Shown: one piece after another, positions 54,294 to 61,852 of the stretch | Layout of the letters: each line of letters begins with the position of its first letter | Numbering within the stretch: the stretch's first letter is position 1 | Source: Planctomycetota bacterium | Lineage (GTDB): Bacteria; Planctomycetota; UBA1135; UBA2386 | Reading direction: 5' to 3' | Assembly: GCA_020638695.1 (NCBI GenBank) | Contig: JACKIB010000021.1 | Coordinates: forward strand, 1-64,000 | DNA length: 64,000 bases | The notes under the pieces: generated by a model | Databases searched by the model: none | The model's input: the letters and a program-made list of their open reading frames with translations, nothing else | Told to the model about the DNA's origin: nothing | Made by a program: the position numbers and the translations under genes

Positions 54294-57071
54294 TTACCGC
54301 CTCACCTCCACATGCCCGATTTCAAGCGGCACGGCATGGCTCGCCATGACGACCCTGCCAGCGCTATCGAAAACCACTAATGCGTGGTACAAGGTGATCG
54401 GTGGTGTAGAGATCAGGTCCGGCGGCAGGTGGAACGCGGCCTGCGCCTCGCCGTTGGCGTCAAGGGTACCCCGGAAACCAGTCCACGTAGGCGAGTTTGT
54501 GCCGGACAGGGCGATGCGCGTGTAGGCATCTGGGTTGAGAGGAATCGTTACCCCGTCGATCGCGACTCCGGGCTTGGTCGACAGTGCGCCGAAGATCTGG
54601 AATGTGCGCCGCGCATTCTGCTGGCCGGCCTGCACGGTGAGGTTTTGCACTCCCGCGCCGCGCGTGAGGAGCCGGTGTCGGTCGGCGAACATCGGCACGC
54701 CCAAAGCAACTCTGCAGACAAAGAGGTCGAGTCCCCCGGCAGTCTTCTGGGAGTAGGCTCCCAGCGTCGTAGGGAACGGAGTCGAGCTAGTAGTTGAGTT
54801 TCCAAAGAGGAACGCTGTATCACTCTCATCGAGATGCAACCCAAGCAAACTGTCAACAGACGCCGCACCCCCAACGTAGCTCGCGTATGACAGCTGTGAC
54901 AGTCCCTTTTTCCCAGCATCGATTCGGGCAACGAAAGCATCCCGGTTTCCCAAGTACGCGGGTGAGTAGGCGCCCGCCGTAGTTGGAAAATCGATGGACA
55001 TCGTGCTCCCACCGACCACGATGTGCCCGTTGGAATCAACGCAAACCCCGAACGCAGCATCGTCTGCGCCTCCGCCAAGGAATGTCGAGTAGCCGAGCTG
55101 GGTGGGCGCTGGCGCCGAGGGATCAATGCGAACGACGAAAGCATCGCGTCCTCCCTTGAGCGCGGGACCAACCGCCCCTATCGATGCCGGAAAATCCGTC
55201 GAATGTGTGCTTCCGACAGCGACAATCTGACCTACTGGCCCCACAACGAGACCTGTAACGCTATCCTGATCTTTGCCCCCCAGATAAGAGGAATACAAGA
55301 GCTGCGCTGGCCCGAGTCTCGTAGCATCGAGCACCAACAGGTATCCATCAGATGCTCCATTGAGGACTCGATCTCGCGCCCCAGCGGTCGTCGGAAAGTC
55401 AGCGGAGGTCGTGGATCCGCCCAAAGTGATTCGCCCCAGGAGATCGACATCCAGAGCATTGACACTCTCTCCAGAGCTCCCGCCAAAGAAGGTGGAATAC
55501 ACAAGTTGCGCAGTTCCGACGCGACGAGTGTCGAGCCGAAGAACAAACCCCTCCTCGCCTCCGCGGATACTCGTCGCAAACGCGCCGGGAGTGACGGGAA
55601 AATCGGCCGAGTTGCTCGAGCCACCAATCACCATCACACCAGCCGAATCTACGTGCAGACTCGTGGCAACATCGTCGCTCGATCCACCCAAGAAACTCGA
55701 GTAGCGGAGCTGCGCCAGTCCGCTCGCTCTAGGATCGATCTGACACGCGAACCCCTTTGAGAGTCCAGCGCCGTAGCTCTGCTTGTAGGCGTTGTTCGTG
55801 ACCGGGAAATCGGCCGAATCGGTCGCACCGACCAGCGTCACGATGCTCAGGCCGTCGACCGATACCGCGGCAGGAACTTCGAAGTTGCCTTTGCCCCCCA
55901 GGTAGGTCGAATGGACCAGTTGATCCGCGCTCTTGGATCGCGGGTCAAGACGCGAAACAAATATATCGAATTCCAGGACGGTCGACGAACCGGTACCGTT
56001 GAAGGTCCGGTCGTAGGCACCGAGCGTCGTTGGGAAGTTGATCGACTGCGTTTCCCCCGTAACCGTAACGAGTCCGCTTCGATCGACGTCCACCGCCCGC
56101 GCGATGTCGAATCCTCTCCCTCCGAGCAATGTGGACCACACCAACTCCGGATCGATGATCAGGCGATTCTCACCCTTCCAACCGGGGGCCACGAAGCCAA
56201 ATCGACTCGGCCCTCGGATTTCGTAATTGCAGACAATCGATCGCTGCGAACTCTCGATCCACGTTGCGGGGCGGGGCTGCCGTATGTCACCCAAGCTGGT
56301 TTCTATGATCAGATCCCCGTTCTCGATCCGTATTCCCCTCGCCCCCTCGACGAGAATGCACACGCGCGACAGATCAGCCCCTGGATCCAACAACAGGTCG
56401 TATTCCAATTGACCTCGCGCTCCGTGCATTCGCACCGACACTCCCGGGTAGACGTTCTCAGAAAGCACCTCGGCGAAACACGGCACTTCCGCTCGCCATC
56501 GGCGTGGGTCGTTACCCAGGAAGAAGTTGTGGTTCGCGTGAGACCGAACGGAACCGCTGAAACTGCTCGTCTCGTTCGCACCAAGGAACTCCATGCGAAG
56601 CGCGCAGCACTTGACCGCTCGCTGCCCGTTCTGAGCCCGGAAGCCAGGACGGCCACTTGACGGTCTCCGCCATTGTTCCGCTCCCTCCCGCAGCTCAATC
56701 GACCAGCCGTGATCGCTCACGAAAGCGGTCAAGCCGTCGAACCTCCGCGCGAACCGGAACGGACCATCCCACTGGCCCATGTTTTCGACGAACTGGGCCA
56801 GCAAGGTAGGTCGGGCTAGAGTTCGACCAGTTACGACGGGGTTCGAGTCGTCAATGTGGTAACAGGTGGTCTGGACAAACTTACCGGGGGTGCTCCCGTC
56901 GTTTCTGACAGAACTGATACTAGACCAGAGCAGCGTCAGCAACAGCGTCGCGCCTGCGCTGTTGAGGATACCGCGTCGTCGGGATCTGAAATGCGGCGTG
57001 CAGACGCTCTTGGAAACCTGTGATTGCGTCTCGGATGACAATGGAAGAACCGGTATCTCCTGGTCGGTCAT
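54294..57071 (-). CDS. large SBBP-repeat beta-propeller protein (module 1)
   Basis: 925 residues. A basic N-terminus (about 35 residues) precedes one hydrophobic segment (ATLLLTLLWSSISS), so it may be membrane-anchored rather than cleaved. N-domain landmarks FVENMGQWDGPFRFA, YDLLLDPGADL and LIIDPELVWSTLLGG, then about eight repeats with VYSTFFGG/LLYSSYLGG and DSADFPVT motifs. The C-terminal 130 residues (MFADRHRLLTRGAGVQ onward) are about 85 percent identical to the 50399 protein while the N-terminal half is far more diverged. The ATG abuts the small-protein stop. Confidence 0.85.
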   Translation of the reverse strand: MTDQEIPVLPLSSETQSQVSKSVCTPHFRSRRRGILNSAGATLLLTLLWSSISSVRNDGSTPGKFVQTTCYHIDDSNPVVTGRTLARPTLLAQFVENMGQWDGPFRFARRFDGLTAFVSDHGWSIELREGAEQWRRPSSGRPGFRAQNGQRAVKCCALRMEFLGANETSSFSGSVRSHANHNFFLGNDPRRWRAEVPCFAEVLSENVYPGVSVRMHGARGQLEYDLLLDPGADLSRVCILVEGARGIRIENGDLIIETSLGDIRQPRPATWIESSQRSIVCNYEIRGPSRFGFVAPGWKGENRLIIDPELVWSTLLGGRGFDIARAVDVDRSGLVTVTGETQSINFPTTLGAYDRTFNGTGSSTVLEFDIFVSRLDPRSKSADQLVHSTYLGGKGNFEVPAAVSVDGLSIVTLVGATDSADFPVTNNAYKQSYGAGLSKGFACQIDPRASGLAQLRYSSFLGGSSDDVATSLHVDSAGVMVIGGSSNSADFPVTPGAFATSIRGGEEGFVLRLDTRRVGTAQLVYSTFFGGSSGESVNALDVDLLGRITLGGSTTSADFPTTAGARDRVLNGASDGYLLVLDATRLGPAQLLYSSYLGGKDQDSVTGLVVGPVGQIVAVGSTHSTDFPASIGAVGPALKGGRDAFVVRIDPSAPAPTQLGYSTFLGGGADDAAFGVCVDSNGHIVVGGSTMSIDFPTTAGAYSPAYLGNRDAFVARIDAGKKGLSQLSYASYVGGAASVDSLLGLHLDESDTAFLFGNSTTSSTPFPTTLGAYSQKTAGGLDLFVCRVALGVPMFADRHRLLTRGAGVQNLTVQAGQQNARRTFQIFGALSTKPGVAIDGVTIPLNPDAYTRIALSGTNSPTWTGFRGTLDANGEAQAAFHLPPDLISTPPITLYHALVVFDSAGRVVMASHAVPLEIGHVEVRR

Positions 57072-57506
57072 CTAGAACGAGTCGCAGCTCCACTGGTACG
57101 ACAGGAGCAGAAACGCGCCCCCTGGCGGAATGGAGAGTGTGCCGGCCACATAGACCTCGGAACGGACTCCGCCCTGATCGCAGGTCGCGTCCGTAGGCAC
57201 TGGATGCGTGAACGTATTGACGCCGGCTGCCGGCGTGAACGCCGTAGAAGGATCTGCGTAACTCGCTTGGGTAAGCGTGAAGAACGCCGACGGGGCGTAG
57301 TTCAGCGTGATCGTGCCGCTCACACGGCACACCACTGTTGCCCCGAAGGTAAGCGCTGAACAAGAAGCTGTCGTGCTGGCCGTGCCGATGTGAGTATTCG
57401 GCGTATACACCGCATTCGTCTGAGTGCATTGGCACGCAGGGGGGACCTGCGCCGGGAGCATCCCCGCGAGCGGCAGGACGAACGTTGCAAGGAGAAGCAT
57501 TCTCAT
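57072..57506 (-). CDS. small secreted Cys-containing protein (module 1)
   Basis: 144 residues, signal peptide MRMLLLATFVLPLAGMLPAQ, then PPACQCT, VCRVSGTITLNYAP, a VPTDATCDQGG segment and C-terminal YQWSCDSF. It is similar throughout to the 53085 paralogue. Its stop codon touches the ATG of the SBBP gene, implying coupled production of the two exported proteins. Confidence 0.75.
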   Translation of the reverse strand: MRMLLLATFVLPLAGMLPAQVPPACQCTQTNAVYTPNTHIGTASTTASCSALTFGATVVCRVSGTITLNYAPSAFFTLTQASYADPSTAFTPAAGVNTFTHPVPTDATCDQGGVRSEVYVAGTLSIPPGGAFLLLSYQWSCDSF

Positions 57507-57526
57507 GGGTTTGAACCTGAGCTATT

Positions 57527-57556
57527 GGAGCGGGTTGCCTTGATCACGAATGCTCC
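57527..57556 (-). promoter_or_regulatory. conserved leader stem-loop, copy 4
   Basis: GGAGC/GCTCC stem enclosing ATTCGTGATCAAGGCAACCC, 20 nt before ATG 57506 and about 75 nt after the stop of the upstream gene. Confidence 0.65.
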
Positions 57557-57632
57557 GGATCCGTGGGCTGCGGAAAGAAGACCTGTTCTCGGAAACGCTT
57601 CGACGCGGGAACGCGGGAGGACTGAAGCCATG

Positions 57633-59396
57633 TCAGTTCACCAAGAGGTGCGTGACCTGCCCCGGACTCAACACCAACTCCGACGCCCTCGAGTTCTTGG
57701 CTTCCATCGAATCCAAGGCGTTGTCGAAGGTCCACCAGCGATACCGCCCGGCAGGTAGCAGGCAACGAACGACCTCGCCACCGCGCACGATACCCCGGGC
57801 GACGACACTCTGATCCGACAGAACCACAAACCGCCGCGACACCTCCGTGCCACCGAACTCGGCTACTGCCAGGTCTGTTGGCGGACGCAGAGCCACGTGC
57901 CGCATCGCACCTGGTTCGACTCGGACAGAACTGGAGGCCAGCACCGTGCCATTCCCTGCGATCAGCGCCAAGCACACTCGCGCCGGCCACACCGACGCGA
58001 ACTCGACCACCCCCGTCCGCGGCACTGCTGCGTATTGGCTTCGTTCCCGCGCCATGGCACGCTGCGGCAACACCGTTCGGTACCGCTCGCGGTGATACTC
58101 GGACGGAACGACCAAGACCCCGCACCCTTCGGGCAGCGGGAACGGATCGGTCGCGACGGTCACTCGAACCGCCCCCGGCGCCCGCAACTCGATCGTCGCG
58201 GGTGCCTCTGCGCTTGTCTCCTCAGGCAGCACACCCTGTTCCCCAGCACATCCATACCAACCGTCCGCTGTCCATGCCTCAACGAGGATGGCCCGATTCT
58301 GATAGGGGCCGAGGCGAACGGACAGGCTGTCTGGCAGCTCGACATCGAGAGCACCAAGGCTATTCGGTAGTGTGTAGCCACGCAGGCAGAGGCTCAGGAA
58401 CACGCGGCTCAGGCGAGCGCGGTCGGCTCGGTTCACCCGCACATGAAGACCATGGAGCGACTCCAGCCGGAGCATCCCCAGGTCTCGCATCCCCGGCTCG
58501 AGCCGGACCACGCAGTCTGCAGGGCGCAGACAGCACACCGGGCTCGAGAATCGCAGGCGCTTCTCCCCGACCGGCAAAGGGCCGGCCTCGAAGTGCCCCG
58601 ACGCTTCGACCCGAATCTGCTCGTGGCTTGGACTCCAGGGGTCTGGCTGCACATCGTAGAGAGTCAGCTTGCCCTCGGCGAGGGACGAACCGACGAGCTG
58701 ACCCCGGAGCCACGCAGCGGAGCGGAACATTCCCAAAGCACATCCTGTGAGCTGGTTGAAGTGCACCCGAGCCGGCGCGTAGCCCTCGGCCACGAGGTGA
58801 CCACTGAACCCCCGCGGCAACCGTACTTGCGAGCCGTCGCGGATGGGACCCCAGGGTCTGCCCTGGTCGTCCGTGAGCAAGATGCTCGTCGGCACGCGTG
58901 TTTCCAGGCGATGCGGGACCACGTGGAACTTCCAAGGCAACACCTCGGCACGCGCGATGTCACGCAGGGCCTCCTGGCAGGATGCCCCTGGGTCGACCAA
59001 ACCGCGCACACCGGCCACCACAATGACGGTCGACACTGCGTGTGTTGGCGCGCCTGGAACTTCCGGTGGCACACCGGTGCCGCGCCCCAAGAGGCGATAC
59101 GACCGGAAGAGGAGGGGCTTGGTAGCGAGCTCATGCGAGTACACGAAGTACTCCTCGGCGGTCGCGTCGCCGAAAGGTCGCCGATGTTCCGTCTCGCCAC
59201 TGGCCTGCTTCCCGCTCCAGAGCATCGGTTCCCCAGGTGCAACACTCGCGGGCTCCACGCTGCAGCTCGACCCATCGAATCGCGAGACCAGCCAGCACGC
59301 GAATCCCGAGATCATCCCAACAGCCAGCAGTCCGCCTACCCTGCGGAGCGGCTCTCGCCGACTGTGCCGTCCATCTGTTGCTGGCACATTGCTCAT
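57633..59396 (-). CDS. membrane-anchored protein with carboxypeptidase-regulatory-like beta domains
   Basis: 587 residues, one N-terminal membrane segment (VGGLLAVGMISGFACWLVS) and a large exported part. It is built of beta-sandwich-like stretches (VPTSILLTDDQGRPWG, RLPRGFSGHLVAEGYAP, LPVGEKRLRFSSP) reminiscent of carboxypeptidase regulatory-like or DUF2012-type domains; Cys are scattered. No enzyme motif. Its ATG overlaps the stop of the next upstream gene by 4 bp. The 3' end has been copied into the chimeric gene at 53871. Function unknown. Confidence 0.65.
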   Translation of the reverse strand: MSNVPATDGRHSRREPLRRVGGLLAVGMISGFACWLVSRFDGSSCSVEPASVAPGEPMLWSGKQASGETEHRRPFGDATAEEYFVYSHELATKPLLFRSYRLLGRGTGVPPEVPGAPTHAVSTVIVVAGVRGLVDPGASCQEALRDIARAEVLPWKFHVVPHRLETRVPTSILLTDDQGRPWGPIRDGSQVRLPRGFSGHLVAEGYAPARVHFNQLTGCALGMFRSAAWLRGQLVGSSLAEGKLTLYDVQPDPWSPSHEQIRVEASGHFEAGPLPVGEKRLRFSSPVCCLRPADCVVRLEPGMRDLGMLRLESLHGLHVRVNRADRARLSRVFLSLCLRGYTLPNSLGALDVELPDSLSVRLGPYQNRAILVEAWTADGWYGCAGEQGVLPEETSAEAPATIELRAPGAVRVTVATDPFPLPEGCGVLVVPSEYHRERYRTVLPQRAMARERSQYAAVPRTGVVEFASVWPARVCLALIAGNGTVLASSSVRVEPGAMRHVALRPPTDLAVAEFGGTEVSRRFVVLSDQSVVARGIVRGGEVVRCLLPAGRYRWWTFDNALDSMEAKNSRASELVLSPGQVTHLLVN

Positions 59397-60154
59397 CGCT
59401 TGCCTACCTGGAACAGGCTCCGGCCATGGCGGCTGAACTCGGTGGCGATCCAGTCCCGGACCCGCTGGTCGCGCTCATCCAGCACGTGGTTTCTGTCGTC
59501 ATGCAGCGCCTTGATGATCGGCCACTCCTTCCAGTAGACGATGAGATGCCGCTCACCCGTGCCATGCGGCTCGGACCATACCGTGCCGACGTTGAACTTC
59601 ACGGTGGAACGCGCCTCGAGCAACTTGCGGAACGCCGGGTCCTTCTCCGCCGGGCGAGTGGCGATCTCTATGATGCGCTCCGGCATGCCGCGGAGCTTGA
59701 CCTTGACTCGATCCTCTTCATCCGCAATGAGCAGGGTGACGTCCCGAAGCGTCAGATCGAGCTGCTCGAGGCGTCGCTGGAGGCGGGCTTGGTGCTCCGG
59801 GGCCAGACGCCACTGCAACGCAGCCGACCGCCCCGTACGGATCAATTGATCGATCGCGGCATCGGAGAGGTCACCTCCGTAGTGCGGCTGCGTGGTGAAG
59901 AACAGCTTCGTCGTCGAGTTGGGCTCCGGTTTGAACTCACCCTGCGGCCTCAGCACGAGCGCGCGCTTCGGGTGTAGCACGGCCATGGCGGTCATCGATC
60001 GGACCTTGATCCGCTCTGGCTCCGGTGCGGCCGGGACGACTGCTGCGGCCGCCTGCTCTGAGGGCTGCGCCTTTGCCGGTTCTCCGCCACCTGCGAACCA
60101 GAGCAGCGCACCCACTGCGCAAGCAATCGCTAGAACCGTCAAGATACTGCGCAT
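59393..60154 (-). CDS. membrane-anchored protein downstream of a sigma factor
   Basis: 253 residues from ATG 60154; one N-terminal membrane helix (MRSILTVLAIACAVGALLWFA), an Ala/Pro-rich linker and a charged, mostly helical C-terminal domain (LAPEHQARLQRRLEQLDLTLRD). Position just after the sigma factor raises the possibility of an anti-sigma or signalling role, but no anti-sigma signature is seen and the soluble part would be outside the cytoplasm. It is coupled to the next gene. Confidence 0.6.
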   Translation of the reverse strand: MRSILTVLAIACAVGALLWFAGGGEPAKAQPSEQAAAAVVPAAPEPERIKVRSMTAMAVLHPKRALVLRPQGEFKPEPNSTTKLFFTTQPHYGGDLSDAAIDQLIRTGRSAALQWRLAPEHQARLQRRLEQLDLTLRDVTLLIADEEDRVKVKLRGMPERIIEIATRPAEKDPAFRKLLEARSTVKFNVGTVWSEPHGTGERHLIVYWKEWPIIKALHDDRNHVLDERDQRVRDWIATEFSRHGRSLFQVGKR

Positions 60155-60231
60155 CGAATCGTCGAGACACCAGCCAGGGAGTAAGTGATGAACTTGGCGT
60201 CGCGAGTTGCCTCGGCACCCCACGACACCAG

Positions 60232-60792
60232 CTACCCTCTAGAGGGGGGGGGGGGTACGTTTTTTTCATCGCAGTCCAGGCGCCGTCGGATGCAAGTCGA
60301 TGCCCTGGCAAGGAGCCTTCGGAAGTTGGCGGGGGCCATCCCGAGCGCCCTCGCCGCGCTCTTCAGGCTGTCGTGCGAAAGAGCTGCTCGGACGGCGTCC
60401 TCCTGCTTTTTGTCCTCAACCAGATTCGTGAGGTGCAGAAGCAGCCAGTTGCGCCTTTCGGACGCGAGTTGCGTTCGCGCATCGGAGTCCGAGTCGAGCT
60501 CCTCCACCAAAGTGGCGATCCCATCGAAAGGCTGGTCCTTCGATCTGGATCTCGATCGCTTCTTGAGCAGGTTGCTCACGACCACCCGAAACCACGTCAC
60601 AGGGTGCCTCGGCTGTCGACCCTGGAGGATCCTGTGCCAGAGTCGAAGGCCGACGAGGTCCACGACCTGGCTTCGCAAGACGGCATCCGATTCTCTCCGG
60701 CGAAGCCACGAACGCTCTCGTGCGTCGAGGAACAAGAAGAGCCAGGCCTGCTCCTCGTTCCCCAGCGGGTTCCTATCGTCCAGGTCACGCAT
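60232..60792 (-). CDS. sigma-70-like (ECF-type) factor with poly-Pro tail
   Basis: 186 residues. The middle (LRLWHRILQGRQPRHPVTWFRVVVSNLLKKR) fits sigma region 2 and the C-terminal third (AVRAALSHDSLKSAARALGMAPANFRRLLARASTCIRR) fits a region 4 helix-turn-helix, both divergent. The last codons include twelve consecutive C (PPPP), so the tail is prone to length change. It heads the minus-strand array of exported proteins and is the likely regulator of it. Confidence 0.65.
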   Translation of the reverse strand: MRDLDDRNPLGNEEQAWLFLFLDARERSWLRRRESDAVLRSQVVDLVGLRLWHRILQGRQPRHPVTWFRVVVSNLLKKRSRSRSKDQPFDGIATLVEELDSDSDARTQLASERRNWLLLHLTNLVEDKKQEDAVRAALSHDSLKSAARALGMAPANFRRLLARASTCIRRRLDCDEKNVPPPPSRG

Positions 60793-61302
60793 CGAGAGTT
60801 CACCGGGTCGCGGTGTCGGGCCGTTCAGTTGCTTTCTCGGGGGTCAAGCTACGCCCACACTCTCGAAGGGGGAATCCGGAACATTCCTGAGCTGGCGGCC
60901 ACCGGCGAGAACGGCACTCGACCAATCTGGCATCCCCAATGAAGACCACCGAGGCACGCGCAGGCGCAGTCCTCGATCGTTCCCTACGCGGCTATCTCGG
61001 GAAGAACCGCCCACGAGGAACGATCCCTCATTGCCAAACCCACTCGGGTACCCGACTCCCGTTGGCACGGATGATGCCTGGCACGTGGCAGCCGTTTCGC
61101 TGGCAGGCAGCGGCCCCGGAAGTTCAAGCAAGCAAGCGGCCAGGCCTCATGGCGGCGCGCAGCGCCGCGCCCACCCAAGTCTCATTCCCGCACCTTGGCC
61201 CGGCGGGGCGGAATCCATTCCGATGTCGCCCACGGCGATTCGAGCTCGAACTCCACCACGGGTCCACGAGGCAGCACCCTGATTATCCAGCGCGAGTCAC
61301 GT
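60793..61302. other. 510-bp spacer upstream of the sigma-led array
   Basis: No gene I can support. It must hold the promoter of the sigma factor operon on the minus strand and perhaps the end of the ECF/kinase unit, but no strong promoter pattern was seen. A sigma54-like TGGCACG..ATGC lies on the plus strand at 61063-61077 with no gene after it. Confidence 0.45.
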
Positions 61303-61842
61303 TCAGTCCGCCCCCCGCAACCGCCGCCCGAGCGCCGTGATCGCGCGCGCGTGCAGCAACTGCACCGCGTTCTCCGAGCGACCCATCCGCTCGCCGATCC
61401 CCGAGAACCCCAGCCCCTCGAAGTGCCGCAGCTCGATCACCTGCTGGTGCTCCTCCGGCAACTGCTCGAGCGCGGCGAGCACCCGCTCGACATCTTCTCC
61501 GGCCACCGCCGCCTGCGACGGCGTGTCCGCATTCGGCTCGGGCACGTCTCCGAGGCACAGCCGGGCCGTGAACGACTCGAAACGACGCACGCGCGGCCGG
61601 CGCACGCGGTCGACGATGAGGTTGCGCGCCATGCGGGTGGCGAGCGCGAGGAAGTGTTCCGAATCGCGCCATTCCAGCGATGCCGCGTCTTCGAGGATCC
61701 GCTGCGACAGCTCGCCGAGGAAGTCGCCCGAGTCCCCGGCGCGGCGGGCCTGCGCACCCATCATCCAACGGATCCGCGCCTGTAGGCGGTCGCGATGGTG
61801 CACGAGCAACTGCTCGACCGTGCGCTTCGGATCGTCCATCAT
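61303..61842 (-). CDS. ECF RNA polymerase sigma factor
   Basis: 179 residues from MMDDPKR (61842; the second Met is also possible). Region 2 carries HFLALATRMARNLIVDRVRR and region 4 carries LPEEHQQVIELRHFEGLGFSGIGERMGRSENAVQLLHARA, both close to the planctomycete/acidobacterial ECF group associated with protein kinases. It starts 10 bp after the WD40-kinase gene, so kinase and sigma factor are co-transcribed and probably work together. Confidence 0.93.
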   Translation of the reverse strand: MMDDPKRTVEQLLVHHRDRLQARIRWMMGAQARRAGDSGDFLGELSQRILEDAASLEWRDSEHFLALATRMARNLIVDRVRRPRVRRFESFTARLCLGDVPEPNADTPSQAAVAGEDVERVLAALEQLPEEHQQVIELRHFEGLGFSGIGERMGRSENAVQLLHARAITALGRRLRGAD

Positions 61843-61852
61843 GTAGCCTCGG

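Noticed and set aside
60255..60266. A AAA AAC heptamer before the C tract as a programmed -1 frameshift site
   Set aside because: The shifted frame ends after a few codons and yields no conserved product.
61063..61077. Sigma54-like promoter on the plus strand
   Set aside because: Only partly fits consensus and no plausible plus-strand gene follows.
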